A DNA stretch of 24,788 nt from Dissophora ornata (GCA_025201705.1 MU617062.1:1-24788), one strand, 5' to 3'. Counted from the first letter of the stretch, positions 1 through 10,731 are shown. Numbers and translations: made by a program. The notes: generated from the letters alone by a model not told the origin.

Positions 1-357
1 GGGGGAGGAAAAAAAATAATAATAAAAAAAAGTAGACACGATTCACGCATGGTCGCTGTATGAAAAAAAAAGAGTCTGGAGGAAACGGAAAACTGTTCCA
101 ACGAGAAAAAACAAAAGAACACAAAAGAACAATAATATTAAAATGCGGAGTTTTTTGCAGGGACGATAAATGCTTTCAAGTGGCATTTGCTTTCCCCAAT
201 TCCTCAACTTTCATGTAATTTGCGTTTGTTAATCGCTGTTGGCGTTCACGAACATTTCACCGCCCCTCCTTCCTGCTTCTCGTTCTCGACTGGAATAAAC
301 AATAAGCAAGACAGACTACCTTGCATTTTTTTTTTCGGTCTGCTTTCTTTTCCACGC
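1..357. other. 3' flank of the Bqt4-like gene, no gene seen
   Basis: A/T-rich sequence with several A or T runs. It holds the 3' untranslated region of the minus-strand Bqt4-like gene, whose stop is at 358-360. No open frame of useful length and no RNA gene is visible. I found no canonical AATAAA on the minus strand here, so the cleavage site cannot be placed. Confidence 0.5.
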
Positions 358-1714
358 TTATGAAAAGTAAGGGAGGACCTGAGGCAACGCGGCGACAGCA
401 GCGAGGCCGACAGCAACCGTGATCAAGCCTCTGTATCTCTTGCGCTCTCTCGTTGCCTGATCCTCAAGCTCATCAATTCTGCGCTTCATCGTCGCCACCT
501 CCACTGGCTCTTTCTCTTCCTCCTCCTCCTCCTCATTCTTCTCATCTTCCACCACTGACTTCTCCTCCTGCACCTCTTCCTGGACCTCTTCCTGGACCTC
601 CTCCTGCTCGTCCTTGGTCGACTTCTCCTCGCTAACAATGACCTCTTCGGTTGTGGTTACAACAACCGTCTCAGTAATGGAGGTCTGCTCCTGATCTTCC
701 TGTTCTTGAGTTGTCTCTGCAGTTGAAACGGGGGCCGAGTCTGTAGCGGTGGAAGCGGTAGCGGCCGCACCTTTAACAGTGCTCTTGCGAGCAGGAGCCT
801 CCAAGAGTGGCTGCATGAACAGGTCAATCCCGTATTCTTTGGCAAGCTCCTTGGCTATTATTTAGTAGAAATGGGAGTTCATGATCAATTTAGTATGAAG
901 CTTTCTTGCATGCATATGCATGCATTAAGGCCGTTAAACGGCGAAAGAACTTATTTTTGAATTTCGAACGTTGTTGGGGATTGTACATACCTTGCGAAAT
1001 AGTGACCCTAGATGTATGTAGAGTATGTAGAGAGAAGGGAACAAGAAATATGGAAAGGGTTAGTGGGTTATGATCTTTGCCAAGAGTGTTACATTCGAAA
1101 AAAGAAAATAACGCGTTCCACGTTTTCCAGGAACAAGAAACAACAAGTGAAATAACGCCAATGACTTACCAAATGCCAGCAAGTGCACCACTGCCAGCCT
1201 TCTCAACAACCACACCCTCGGTCTCGTACTTGGCAGAGAGGTAGTCAGACTCCTTCTCCTGCATGCTCTCAGAGATGGAGGGATAAGCAGCATTGTACAT
1301 GGCAGTAGCATTCACCAGATCCGAATCCATTCTGCGCATTACAACAACCTCTCCTTCAGCCATCGGTGCCGTGATCTTCAGCACCTGCACAGTACCTTTA
1401 CCTGCCGTGGCCTTGACGCGTCCGCCCTTGGGCTTGTGCGTAACAGCGCCTGCGACGGTGCCATTGGCGATCAACTGGTTGCGGAAGATGGGGAGTTCGC
1501 GCACATTGGACATATCATCAGCAGAGGGTGCTGTGGTGGTCGCAGTCTGTTCATTAACTTCGAGCGAGACGAGGGTCTCCTCGACGGTGGCGATGGTGGT
1601 TGTGGTTGTGCTGACAACACTTTCGACATTCTTGGCATCGACGACCGAGACAGGCGCAGAGGGTGCAGCTGCTTTGGATTTGGACTTGGACTTGGAGGAG
1701 GGAGATCCGGCCAT
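358..1714 (-). CDS. bqt4: Bqt4-like inner nuclear membrane protein (KilA-N/APSES-like domain plus C-terminal anchor)
   Basis: Three exons on the minus strand: 1714-1170, 1007-991 (only 17 nt) and 854-358, giving 352 residues. Both introns have GT-AG ends with matching phase, and the second has a TACTAA branch-like site just before its acceptor. Residues about 70-205 look like the KilA-N/APSES-type domain of fission-yeast Bqt4: it includes a strand VQVLKITAP-like segment, then an alanine/tyrosine helix, then GIWVTISQAKELAKEYGID across the exon joins. The middle is a very acidic low-complexity region, followed by a predicted coiled coil (KRRIDELEDQA). The last ~22 residues form one hydrophobic segment ending almost at the C-terminus, typical of a tail-anchored protein. 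In fission yeast Bqt4 sits in the inner nuclear membrane and tethers telomeres through Rap1. Family assignment is from motif recognition; telomere binding here is inferred only. Confidence 0.72.
907..924. repeat. 18-bp perfect palindrome of TGCATG units inside a Bqt4 intron
   Basis: TGCATGCATATGCATGCA is its own reverse complement over all 18 bases. It lies in the second intron of the Bqt4-like gene (990-855). A shorter relative, ATGCATGCAT, occurs at 18635-18644 upstream of the acyl-CoA synthetase gene. Confidence 0.9.
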
Positions 1715-2036
1715 TGTGATTATGTTGAGGGATGTGCAGAGTTGTTGTTGTTGGGGGGAAAGGATGAGATTGTGAATCGGCTAGTCAAGAGAAAAAACGA
1801 AGAGCTGTTCTAGAGCAATATTCCTCGAGAGCTGGTTGTGTGCAAGCGGAGCGAAGAATAAAAAGGGGGGCCAAGAAAAGAAACAAACAAACACGTCGAA
1901 CTTTTTTTTTTCTTTTTTTTTTTTTTTGCGCGTTTCCTGCGGCAGCCAGCCAGTCAGAGCGCGAAATAGGGTTTTATTTTTTTATTTTTTTTAATGTTAT
2001 TACAATTGTCCATGACCACCTTCGCAGCTACAGCGG
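1715..2036. other. Intergenic: Bqt4-like promoter and 3' end of the upstream gene
   Basis: 322 bp between two minus-strand genes. It contains a long T-rich run (about 1902-1927), which reads as poly-A in the direction of transcription. Minus-strand AATAAA signals for the upstream 981-residue gene are at 1973-1978 and 1981-1986. No further gene is seen. Confidence 0.5.
1973..1986 (-). terminator. Polyadenylation signals of the 981-residue gene
   Basis: Two AATAAA hexamers on the minus strand (1978-1973 and 1986-1981), 50-65 nt downstream of the stop codon at 2037-2039. Position and sequence fit a fungal poly(A) signal. Confidence 0.5.
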
Positions 2037-5000
2037 TCAGTCAGAGTCCCCTGGGTCTGACCCACTAATCCCGCTCGACGACGACGTGTCGCTCTGCGAG
2101 CCACTGCTCCCTGTGCCCTCGCCATCGCTACTCTCGTTGCTGCTGCTACCAGAGCTCTCGCCACCTGCCATTCCAAAACTCTTCCCGCCAAATTTGCGAA
2201 CTGGCGGTGGTTTTGTTGACGTCGACTGTTTCCGAGGCTGCTTCTTTGACTTGAGCACTTGTGACGGTTGCTGTGCCTGTTGTTGCTGCTGTTGTTGTTG
2301 CTGTTGTAGATGGTGTTGTGCCTGGGCTACAGTATTCACTTGATCTTTCAGGGCACTGCTGACTAGATGTGCAAGAGCTGAATTGTCATTCAGAAACGTT
2401 GTGTTGTTTCCTGGTGGCAACGTTCCATTTCCGGTACTGGATGGAGTCCCTGACAAAGATACTGCATTAGCATTGCTTCCTTGAAAGTCATGTTCATCCT
2501 CAATATCCTCGTCGCTCTCATTGTCAAATTCCTCGACCTCGGCACGTCGAAGCAACTCCAGACGATAGGCGCCACCTTTTCCCTTGCCCAGTCCAAGACC
2601 CAAGGGTCTGCCACCGCCCTTGCCCTTGCCCAGCCCAAAGCCTCCTTTTCCTCGGCCTGCACCCGCGCGGCTACCTTGCATGACCGCTGCAAGCCCCTCT
2701 CCGTTATCTTCTCCCTTCTTTTTCCGAGGCTTTTTGGCAGTTACAGACTTGGCTTTGGGAGTGTTAAAAGACCCTAGGGAACCCTCGGAAATCGCAGAAG
2801 ACTGGCTGCTCTGCGATGCTGCTGCTGTGGCTCCAAGAAAGCTGCTGGTCAATGTTGTTCCTGGATTGGTGCCAAGAATGTTTCCTGTATGGGCAGCCGA
2901 CATGGAAGCCATTGCAGAGGTTGGGTCTAATCCCTTGGCAAGGGATTTTCTCCGGGATTTGATGGGGCCACGCCCCGTAACGCCCGGTTTCAAGGGGTCG
3001 GTAAAATCCACTGTGGGTGAGAGAGAACTTCCTGGACTGGATCCAGCACTGGAAGCGTGTAGTGATGAGATCCCTGATTTCGCAGGAGTGTCTGTTGGTG
3101 AATCACGGTAGGGTGTGGACGTGATCTTGAACGAGGGTGTAGAGCCGTTATTATTCGCTCCAAAAGAGTTTCTGGACTCATCGATGGTGTGCCCGCCACT
3201 CGCTGCGTTCGCCTTCCGCTGAGCTAGTTGCTGTTGCACCGCCCTGGCTAACGACGACGACCCTGCCCCGCCATGCCGCTTCAACTTGATCACTGTCGCG
3301 GACCCACCTGCACTAACTGGACTCGCAGTTGCAGGTCTGCCTGGTCCAGCCAGGGCAGCTCCTTTACCATCGACCACTGTATTTCCGGGAACGGGTCCAG
3401 CCTGACCGTTGACATCTGCGACTCCTTGACGTTGCGCACTTCCTACTTGACCTGCTGATACTGAGCGAGACATGCCTACTTGTGGGTATTGTGAAAGAGC
3501 TGCGGGGCTTGCTACGGAGTCGCCATTTTCGACCAGGGTTGTGTGGAGGTGATCTCCCGTGATGACGATTTGATTCCTCGCGTTCCTGCTAACAGTCGTG
3601 ACTGATGGAGGTGGTGGGAACTATGTAGAATTATGGGATGAAAAATGGTCGATTATTGGATACTGAAATCAATTCGGACAAAGAGTACGTTTTGAATCGC
3701 AATCATTGGCATCACTTACCACTCTATTAGGCTGATTAAAGTGCAACGCAGACCATAGCGGATAGTCCCGCTCCAACTGAATAATAACGTCCTCGACAAT
3801 TCGAATGCGTTCGGCGATGGTGCATGCTGGTACAGCGGCTATTGACGATGGCACTGGTCATTAGCATGGTATACTAACTGACAACGCGCAGAAACGCTCC
3901 TTTCTACATTCAATGGACAGCTTACCGATTCGAAGGTTGAGATGAACTTGGATATTGCGCAAACGTTCATCCAGTCCACTGCTTGCCGTGTTGACGTCGT
4001 TAACTTGGGCATGGGTCCTTGGGTTCGTCTTCGTCAAAGCCTCATTCTTCACAGTCTCCAACTTCATCTGAATGGTCCTGTTCACTTTCCTGGCGTCTAC
4101 TCTTGCACATCCATCGTCGTCTGCGGTTGGAGGCTCGACATTCTCGCCATTGGCAGATACACGACCTTTGATGAACTCTTGCCTATTGCTCTCGTTGATC
4201 TGTTCTCTCTTCGCCGCCATAAATTGGACCATCCTATCCTCGATCTCTGCTCTGCTCGCATTCTCCTGAATCATGCTATGGGCGTCACCCACTCGCCTCC
4301 TTTTGATAGAGTCAATGGTCTCAGAATCGATGTCTATTGAGGCGATGTTTTGGCGTTTACTCGGTCCAGAAGCAGAGCCCGTTGGCGAAATTCCTGTCCC
4401 AGAGATCGACTCCTTTTATATATATATAACAGATGCCAGTAAGAGATGTGAGCGTCCAAGGTCTAATGGCATGCAGTTAGAATATCAGTGCACTCCATGT
4501 ACCTGTAGCAGTCCTGAGAACTTTTGGATGATGCTCGGTGCGTTTTCCCTTTGAGTCGCAGAAAGTACTAGTTCCTCTGCCGCCATCATTCGACTTGATT
4601 CAACAAAGCCTAGCTGTGAATAGCAAAAGCGGATATTGGATTTAGACATCAATGATTCAGCTCCGGAAGCCCTGCACTGGACATCCCAAATGCTGACTTA
4701 CTTCCGACAGCATGCTGATCAAAATGTCCTGCCATGGAGTGACTATTGGTGGTCCTGGATATGGCTCGCTGCCTAAATTATTTGTATTACCAAAGAAAAT
4801 TAGAAGGATGCAGGGGACGTGACTACTGAAGAACCAGATAATCTGTCAAACGTACTTCCTGGGGTGCCTTTAGGTTGATCGAGAGCAACGTTATCTACAG
4901 GCTTCGTTCCTAAGGTCTGTTGCTCTGGCTGGTTCGCTTGCGATGTCGGGTCCATTGATCCAGGTCCTGAGGCATCATCACTGCCTATATTAAAAGACAG

Positions 5001-5510
5001 ACATCAGACGTATAAGTATTTGAAGCTTAAAATTAGCAGACCAACGGTGCCAGGCAATTGCTTACCCCTTGTTGCAGTCCCGCTATCCATGACAATAAAC
5101 TCTTCGCTAGTTTCGCTCACAGACATGTTATTGTTGTCCATGGCTTTTGGAGTCGCAGGCAACAATGATACTTGAGGTATTGAAGTCTGAAATGTTGGCG
5201 CATGACTTTGATCGATCCCAGGCGTGCTCTGGGATGTGGGCGTAGCTGCTGACGTATCTGCAATATAAGGATCGCTGCCCACGGTCATGTCCTGGATAGC
5301 AGTGCTTGTTGCTGAAGGATCCTTGCTAGGGTCGGCCAACAGGTTCTTTATGTCTGACGGTGTCGCGTCTGCTGATTGAGCCTTTGACTGCATGCTCTCG
5401 CTCAGAGATGTGATTGCCGCGCTTGGACTTGGATCAGCCGCGGTGGGGATGGACGGATCAGACATGACGACCTCTGCTGCCGAGTTTGATAAAGGAGTGT
5501 CGTTCTCCAT
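2037..5510 (-). CDS. 981-residue low-complexity protein, probably nuclear, unrecognised
   Basis: Seven exons join in one frame: 5510-5066, 4984-4856, 4772-4702, 4613-4503, 4412-3926, 3838-3720 and 3620-2037. The start at 5510 (ATGGAG) is the first ATG of the frame that leaves a reasonable 5' untranslated region; the proline-rich frame upstream looks non-coding. Folded-looking parts are residues ~195-252 (helical, WQDILISMLSE), ~292-325 (charged helix with MVQFMAAKREQINESNRQEF) and ~422-460 (ERIRIVEDVIIQLERDYPLW, then SALHFNQPNR and FPPPP). These have the look of conserved motifs. The rest is Ser/Thr/Pro-rich, with a basic KKPRKKKGE patch, a Gly-Lys repeat region, an acidic patch, ten glutamines at 893-902 and a Ser-Asp tail. 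Basic patches, polyQ and acidic tail suggest a nuclear or chromatin role, but I cannot name a family. The fifth-exon acceptor follows a TATATA run and is the least certain join. Confidence 0.72.
2277..2306 (-). repeat. CAA/CAG run coding ten glutamines
   Basis: Ten consecutive CAA/CAG codons on the minus strand, residues 893-902 of the 981-residue protein, followed by further Q-rich codons. Mixed codons make it less slippage-prone than a pure CAG tract. Confidence 0.9.
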
Positions 5511-6007
5511 GAATGTTTTGTCTGAAAGCTGTGCGCGATGGGTTGTGGTCCTGGAGGGTGCTGAAGGGTATGGCGGTTCTTTTTTTGTACGTTCCTGCTG
5601 GGAGTGCTGTCGATGAAGTTTTACGGCGGCAGGGTTCAGCAGATGCAAGTGGTGTCCCTGATGCAGGCAGCGGGGGATGTACAACGAGAAAGCGCGAGGA
5701 TGCGGAGGAGGGGGGAGGAGAGGAGGAGTAGGAGGAGGAAGCAGAAAACCCACGGGCAAACAACAAAAAAAATAAAACAAAAAAATAAACGCGCTGCACT
5801 GGAAGGAGGGGAAGAGGAAAGAGCCTTGTGCACGACAGAGCGCAAACGCAGTCCCGGAGATCCACTGGATCGCATGTGTAGTCGCGCTGTGGCTTTGCGT
5901 TGTTTGGAGGGCGAGCCTCTACGACAGACACGCAGACCACACCCGAACCACGTCCATCCTCAGCTCATCCCCACCCTCAACACCCACGCTGCATACATCA
6001 CTACACC
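5511..6007. promoter_or_regulatory. Divergent promoter between the 981-residue gene and TOM22
   Basis: 497 bp separate two start codons facing away from each other, so the region must hold both promoters and 5' untranslated regions. It contains a purine-rich block (about 5690-5745, GGAGGA-type repeats on the plus strand) and an A-rich block (about 5760-5790). Long open frames here begin with non-ATG codons or have proline/arginine-rich composition and are taken as chance. Confidence 0.55.
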
Positions 6008-6526
6008 ATGGTCAAACTGGAAGAAGTCTCGCTCGATCACGTTGAGGAGGAGTACACCGACTCGGACTCATCCTCCGTCTACTCCTCGGACGACGAGGGC
6101 GATGTCGACAACATTGAGTCGATCCTCGATCGTGTCTGGGCACTGCAGGACGTTATCCCCCCAAAGACCCGCAAGTCGATCGCAGACAAGTGCGCGTCCG
6201 TCTACGACTGGGGAAAGTACAGCGCAAATTTCCTTGGAAACTCTGCCTGGGTCCTGACCACTAGCGCACTCCTCCTCGTTCTCCCCCTCATGATTGAGCT
6301 TGAGCACGAGCAGGGACTGATCGAGTACGAGAAGATGCAGCAGCAGTCCAGCCAGGTAAAGAAACTGATTTTGCCCTGCACTTGATCTGCCCGATCATGC
6401 ACACTGCCACTCGTAGTTGTCTAACAGTCCCAATCGCACTCCTTATATCGCTGTGTGTAGATGCTCTCCCAGCCCACTGGCCAACAGCAGAAGCAGGCCG
6501 GGGGTATCGTCCCCCCAGGTTTCTAA
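6008..6526 (+). CDS. TOM22: Mitochondrial import receptor subunit Tom22
   Basis: Two exons, 6008-6355 and 6461-6526, give 137 residues; the 105-nt intron keeps phase 0. The start ATG lies in a good context (CACCATGG). Residues 1-45 are acidic and serine-rich (DSDSSSVYSSDDEGD), the cytosolic receptor face that binds presequences. A conserved helix (DRVWALQDVIPP) follows, then one membrane segment at about 80-97 (WVLTTSALLLVLPLMIELE) with the central proline known from Tom22. The C-terminus is a short Gln-rich intermembrane-space tail ending in GGIVPPGF, coded by the second exon. Length and domain order match fungal Tom22. It is the central organiser of the TOM complex in the outer mitochondrial membrane. 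It shares its promoter region with the 981-residue gene and converges with DBP8. Confidence 0.93.
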
Positions 6527-6913
6527 GGAACGTGTCGTTGACAGGATGCAGAGCGTATAGAGGGGACAGAGCGAAAAGAAAGGAACATCAACACGCATAA
6601 ACATTCAGAAACATTACTGTAGAAGTAGATATCGGATCAGGAGCCAACTCGCTACCATGGATCGGCATTTTGACATCTATTGCATCTATCGCTGTCGTCA
6701 TATTTTTTTGTAATCATTTTCGAAGCCGTCATCAACATTATCTATTTAGACATCCACAGCAATGCTGTTGGATATATCTCATGTTTCCTTTCCCATTTCA
6801 GTTTTTCTGTATCGTTTTTGTACCATTAAAAAAAAATAGCAGGCCATGAACAGGTCAAGATGATCAGCTGTAATGCTTCGTGAGTTGTAGAGTACAATGG
6901 TTTATAAGTAAAT
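6527..6913. other. Convergent 3' region of TOM22 and DBP8
   Basis: 387 bp between two stop codons that face each other. It holds both 3' untranslated regions. An A-run at about 6827-6835 and a CATAAA variant near 6594 are the only poly(A)-like elements seen. No gene is visible. Confidence 0.5.
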
Positions 6914-8930
6914 CTATTTGGAGCTCGCTTTCCGCTTGCTACCCTTAGGCTTGAAAGTCTTGGATCCTGACCGTGCTTCTTCCAAGGCAAGCCGTTTTTG
7001 CTTCTGAACCCTCTTCTTTTCGCCGAATTGGTTATCATGAAGTGCCTAGAGTGTGAAAATGAAGAACAAAAGTGTTAGCAGTAGCTTCGATAACGCTAAT
7101 GTCCACGGATCTAAACATGCACCAGTACCATACCATATTAGCTGCCCTCTTTGCTGACGAAACTTCGGTTAGTAGTTCGAGAGCCTTATTTTCTGAGATA
7201 GGATACTCGCCCATGGTTTTGTCTGTTGATACAAGGGAATACGGAAAGGAGGGGTTTCAAGTCGATTAGTGGAATGCCAGAAATAACAAAACTGTCGCTT
7301 GGCCCGGTCTTTGACCTGTGCTCAACTTACTTATCCTGCCCTCAATATCCTGCAGCAACGCGATGTCACGTTCGGAGATGATTGAGACTGCCTGTCCTCC
7401 TCGTCCCGCACGGGCAGTACGACCAACTCTGTGAATATAATCCGTTGGGTCCCGAGGAATGTCGTAGTTCAAAACCAACATCACGCTGGGAATATCAAGA
7501 CCACTATTTAAGCACAGTAGGTTCGTCAGTCAATCATCCAATCCATCTCAAAGCAGCACGAATGCAAAGGACCCCCATTCGTGACTTACCGAGATCCAAC
7601 ATCTGTTGCAATTAGGACTGAGGTGATGCCTCCTCGGAACTTTGCTAAAGAGTTGAGTCGCTCCTGCTGTGACATTTCCGAGTGCAGGGCGGTGCAGGCA
7701 ATTCCCAGTTCTCTCAGCATGACTCTCAATGTCTCTGCTGTCCTGCAGCGTCCACAAAAGATAATGGTGGACTTTTTAGCAAAGTCCTCCAAGCGAAGCA
7801 GATACGTGAGATATGTCTCCCGAAGATGGGATGGTATAAAGATGTAGGACTGGGTCAAGGTCGAGACAGTCGAGACAGCTGTTTTGCACTGATACACGAA
7901 TGGCAGAGGCTTGGCAGGGGTTTTCGAGTCCATTTCCTCTGGGTTGGGGTTGGCAAGTTCCAGAACTGCATCTGTCATGGTAGCGGTGAAGAGAAGAGTT
8001 TGGCGCTTCTTTGGCAAGACTTCCAAGATACCTCCCAGGTCGTCCGCAAACGTCTCCGTCAAGAGTCGATCAGCCTCATCCAAGACAAGGAACTTCACTT
8101 TAGACAAGTTCATGGAATCTCCTGATGAGTTGATATGATCTCGAAGACGGCCAGGTGTGGCGATGATAATATGGGGTCGCTTGGAGAGCGCGATCGCCTG
8201 AGCCATCATGTCCAATCCTCCAACGACAACAACATCCTTGAGGTTGATTGTTTTTCCAAGAACGTTAAACTGCTCCGCGATCTGGAATGCCAGCTCTCTG
8301 TATATCAAATGATAAGCTTCTTCAGTTAACAGCTACTCTTGACGCCATTTCTCTTTCCATTGACATGCTTTTTGACAACACTGATTACCTCGTAGGGGTC
8401 AAGACGACGGCAAATACTCCATAGGGATCCTCTGACAGCTTCTGAAGAATAGGCAAGGCGAATGCAGCTGTTTTACCGGATCCAGTCTTGGCGCCACCGA
8501 TGACATCCTTTCCTGCAAGAATCTCTGGAACACACTTTGTCTGAATCTCGGAGGGTGATGTGATCGACATGGCCTTCAATGCATTAACCAGCCACGAAGC
8601 TAATCCAAGTTGCCCAAAGGAAAGGTTCGATTTGAATTCCTCCTCCTCCTCTTCTTCTTCCTCTTCCTCGTCCGCTGCTTCCTCATCGCCTCCTTCAACC
8701 TGCTCCTCGTCGGTGTTGTCCTCATCTTCAGCGCTCCCTTCGATGTCATCCTCGTCGTCCTGAGCTTCTTCTTCCTCCTCTTCCGCCTCGCTCTGTTCTT
8801 CTTCTGATGAGGCTTCTTCCCGCTCTTCGTTATCTGAGAATTGGTCAGGCTCAGAGTCAGAGACCTGAGGCGGCTTCGACTCTGGCTTCTGGCGCTTTGT
8901 GGGTCTTGGTCTTGCTGTGCTCTTTGCCAT
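6914..8930 (-). CDS. DBP8: DEAD-box ATP-dependent RNA helicase Dbp8/DDX49
   Basis: Five exons (8930-8389, 8297-7590, 7503-7331, 7222-7134, 7045-6914) give 547 residues. All helicase motifs are present: Q motif with [15 protein letters not shown] near 104; motif I AKTGSGKT at 147-154; PTRELA at 179-184; TPGR at 228-231; DEAD at 254-257; TAT at 285-287; ATDVGSRGLD across the exon 2/3 join; [10 protein letters not shown] at 441-450. The C-terminal SENKALELL...[10 protein letters not shown] and the basic tail fit Dbp8/DDX49 rather than other DEAD-box families. Dbp8 acts in the nucleolus in early cleavage of pre-rRNA for 18S rRNA, stimulated by Esf2 in yeast. The N-terminus carries an acidic extension (~24-98, almost all Glu/Asp/Ser) that makes it longer than the yeast protein. 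Exons 2 and 4 restore motifs across the joins, so the model is well supported. Confidence 0.93.
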
Positions 8931-10613
8931 TGTGAATGAATGCGGTTGTGGGCGAAGGTGAATGACAGACAGGTAAGCGCAGCTCTGCACCAAAAAAAAA
9001 AAAAAAAGAGTTGGTAAACAAAATTAATGTGGCTTACGACGCCACTGAAAAAAACATTCGTCTTTGTGCACGGGCCAGATTCGCGTCAACTATGCTGGGT
9101 TTCTTACTGCTGCATCCAATCCGAATATCACAGCCGCTTCTGCTAAAACACGCGCGCAATTAATTTACGCGCCGATGAGGATGCAGTGCACCACGACTTC
9201 TGTCCGACCACTCTACCAACAAGAAAGCAGAGGTTCGACAACAATATTTTCAGAGTTGGTCAGTGTTCACATGAGTGTCTACATTACATTTCGCCGCCAT
9301 CCTCTCACAATATGTGCTTTGTGCACCGTGTGGAATGTGCAGAGCCTCAGTCAATATCCAAGGATTTCAGTGCATCAGCTGGGGAGGGAGGGAGGGGGGC
9401 GTTTACATTTGTCATCGCCATCTCTCATATGTCGCTTTAGAATCTTGGTCAGGGTACCTCTTTACACTGTCTCTTGGCTATGTCCATCTGGGCGCAGATA
9501 CAAGTGCTCTGTGAACATATACATCTCTCCTCGGATTATGGTGCTACGACGCTGCATTAGCGTTCTGCTCCGAATAGCTATCCATTCGAATACAATTAAG
9601 AGGAATGTCTCTGTTCAGGCGTGATATCTGCATTAAACAATTTAGCAAACGGTCGTACACAAGATGAAGAGTCCTCTGTTCGCATATAAATGTCATCGCA
9701 AATTGTGGAGAAACAACTGCGATGCTTGTCTATGAGTGAGCTCAAGTATCTGGGGAAGCAAAGTCCGACACGTGTTTTCCACTGCCTCGTTATGGACACA
9801 CACAGCACCTACCGTCAGCGACAGCCTAACCCTGGTAAGAGATGTCGCTGCTGAACCCCATACCCAAACAGGCAAGTAACAGCCTGGTAGCACTCAAGAT
9901 ACATGCTTATCAATTTTTTTTTTTTTTTTTGGAGTGAGGGGAAACTCAAAATCATAGAACGCCAACCGCATGTAGCGCGCATTATTGTATACATTCATGC
10001 TGCCAACAGAGTAAACAAACTTCCGTTGTTCTCTTCCTTCTCATGTTCTGAGCCCGGGCGAACGAACTCCACACTTTCTATCCAGCCAGTTCATCGTTAA
10101 AGAGACAAACAACCCGCCCAGTTCTATTAGAGGCCCGAGCTGCAGTGAGGAATGTGAGGAACGCGTTAAACATAACTGAGTGCTTATATCGTGATAACTT
10201 TCCCCGGAATGAAGATACCTGCTGCCACTAGGAATGCTGCATTCTCTATCATCACTCTGCCGTATGTCCTTCTATAACGAGGTAATATGGCAAGAGTGGA
10301 ACAGTAGGCAAAGTCGAAACTGAGTAGCGTTGGTGTCGCGTATGTGGAGAGCAATAGCAGAAATGTAACTGAGAGCCGAACGGTTAGCAGTTCCGATTGC
10401 GTCTTACCCCCGGCGTTTGGTCGAGTCTGTTGTTTACACTCAACGAGGCTGTTGTAGACTTGTTCCGCGATAGAATGTTTGTAGTACCAACATCTCGTAG
10501 TCTCGCACCCAGGGAATAGAAAGTCAGCTCCAGTGAGCACCTGGCAAATCAAATGAGAACAGTATCGTAGTGCAACACTTGATGTCGAAGAGTGCTCTCA
10601 CGTCTTTCTAGCC

Positions 10614-10731
10614 ATGGAGCGGGCGCGCCTCTGTTCGAAAGACATGGGTTCACTGCATTCGATTCACTTTAGAGGTTATTTGAGGCGTGTACTCGATGTT
10701 GCGCACCATGCTCTGCATCAGCCCGCTCCAT
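10614..10731. repeat. 11-bp inverted repeat in the gene-poor region
   Basis: ATGGAGCGGGC at 10614-10624 is exactly matched in reverse complement by GCCCGCTCCAT at 10721-10731, 96 bp apart. It lies 300-420 bp upstream of the secreted-protein start. It could be a pair of transcription-factor sites or chance. Confidence 0.5.

Noticed and set aside
453..845. Plus- and minus-strand frames overlapping the Bqt4-like third exon
   Set aside because: Proline/serine repeats come from reading the acidic low-complexity exon out of frame or on the other strand.
1902..1927. T-rich run as a retrotransposon poly-A tail
   Set aside because: No target-site duplication or element body is attached; similar A/T runs occur in several promoters of this window.
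5511..5780. In-frame N-terminal extension of the 981-residue protein (hydrophobic start, then proline-rich)
   Set aside because: It would consume the divergent promoter and has untranslated-leader composition; the ATG at 5510 begins a normal-looking protein.
5900..6007. Upstream extension of TOM22
   Set aside because: The frame opens at TTG, not ATG, and the ATG at 6008 has a good context and gives the usual Tom22 N-terminus.
9064..9624. 186-codon plus-strand frame in the gene-poor region
   Set aside because: No domain or compositional sign of coding and no splice partners; its length is compatible with chance in this region.
10184..10552. 122-codon hydrophobic minus-strand frame
   Set aside because: Starts only at TTG, has no recognisable family and no upstream exon with matching phase.
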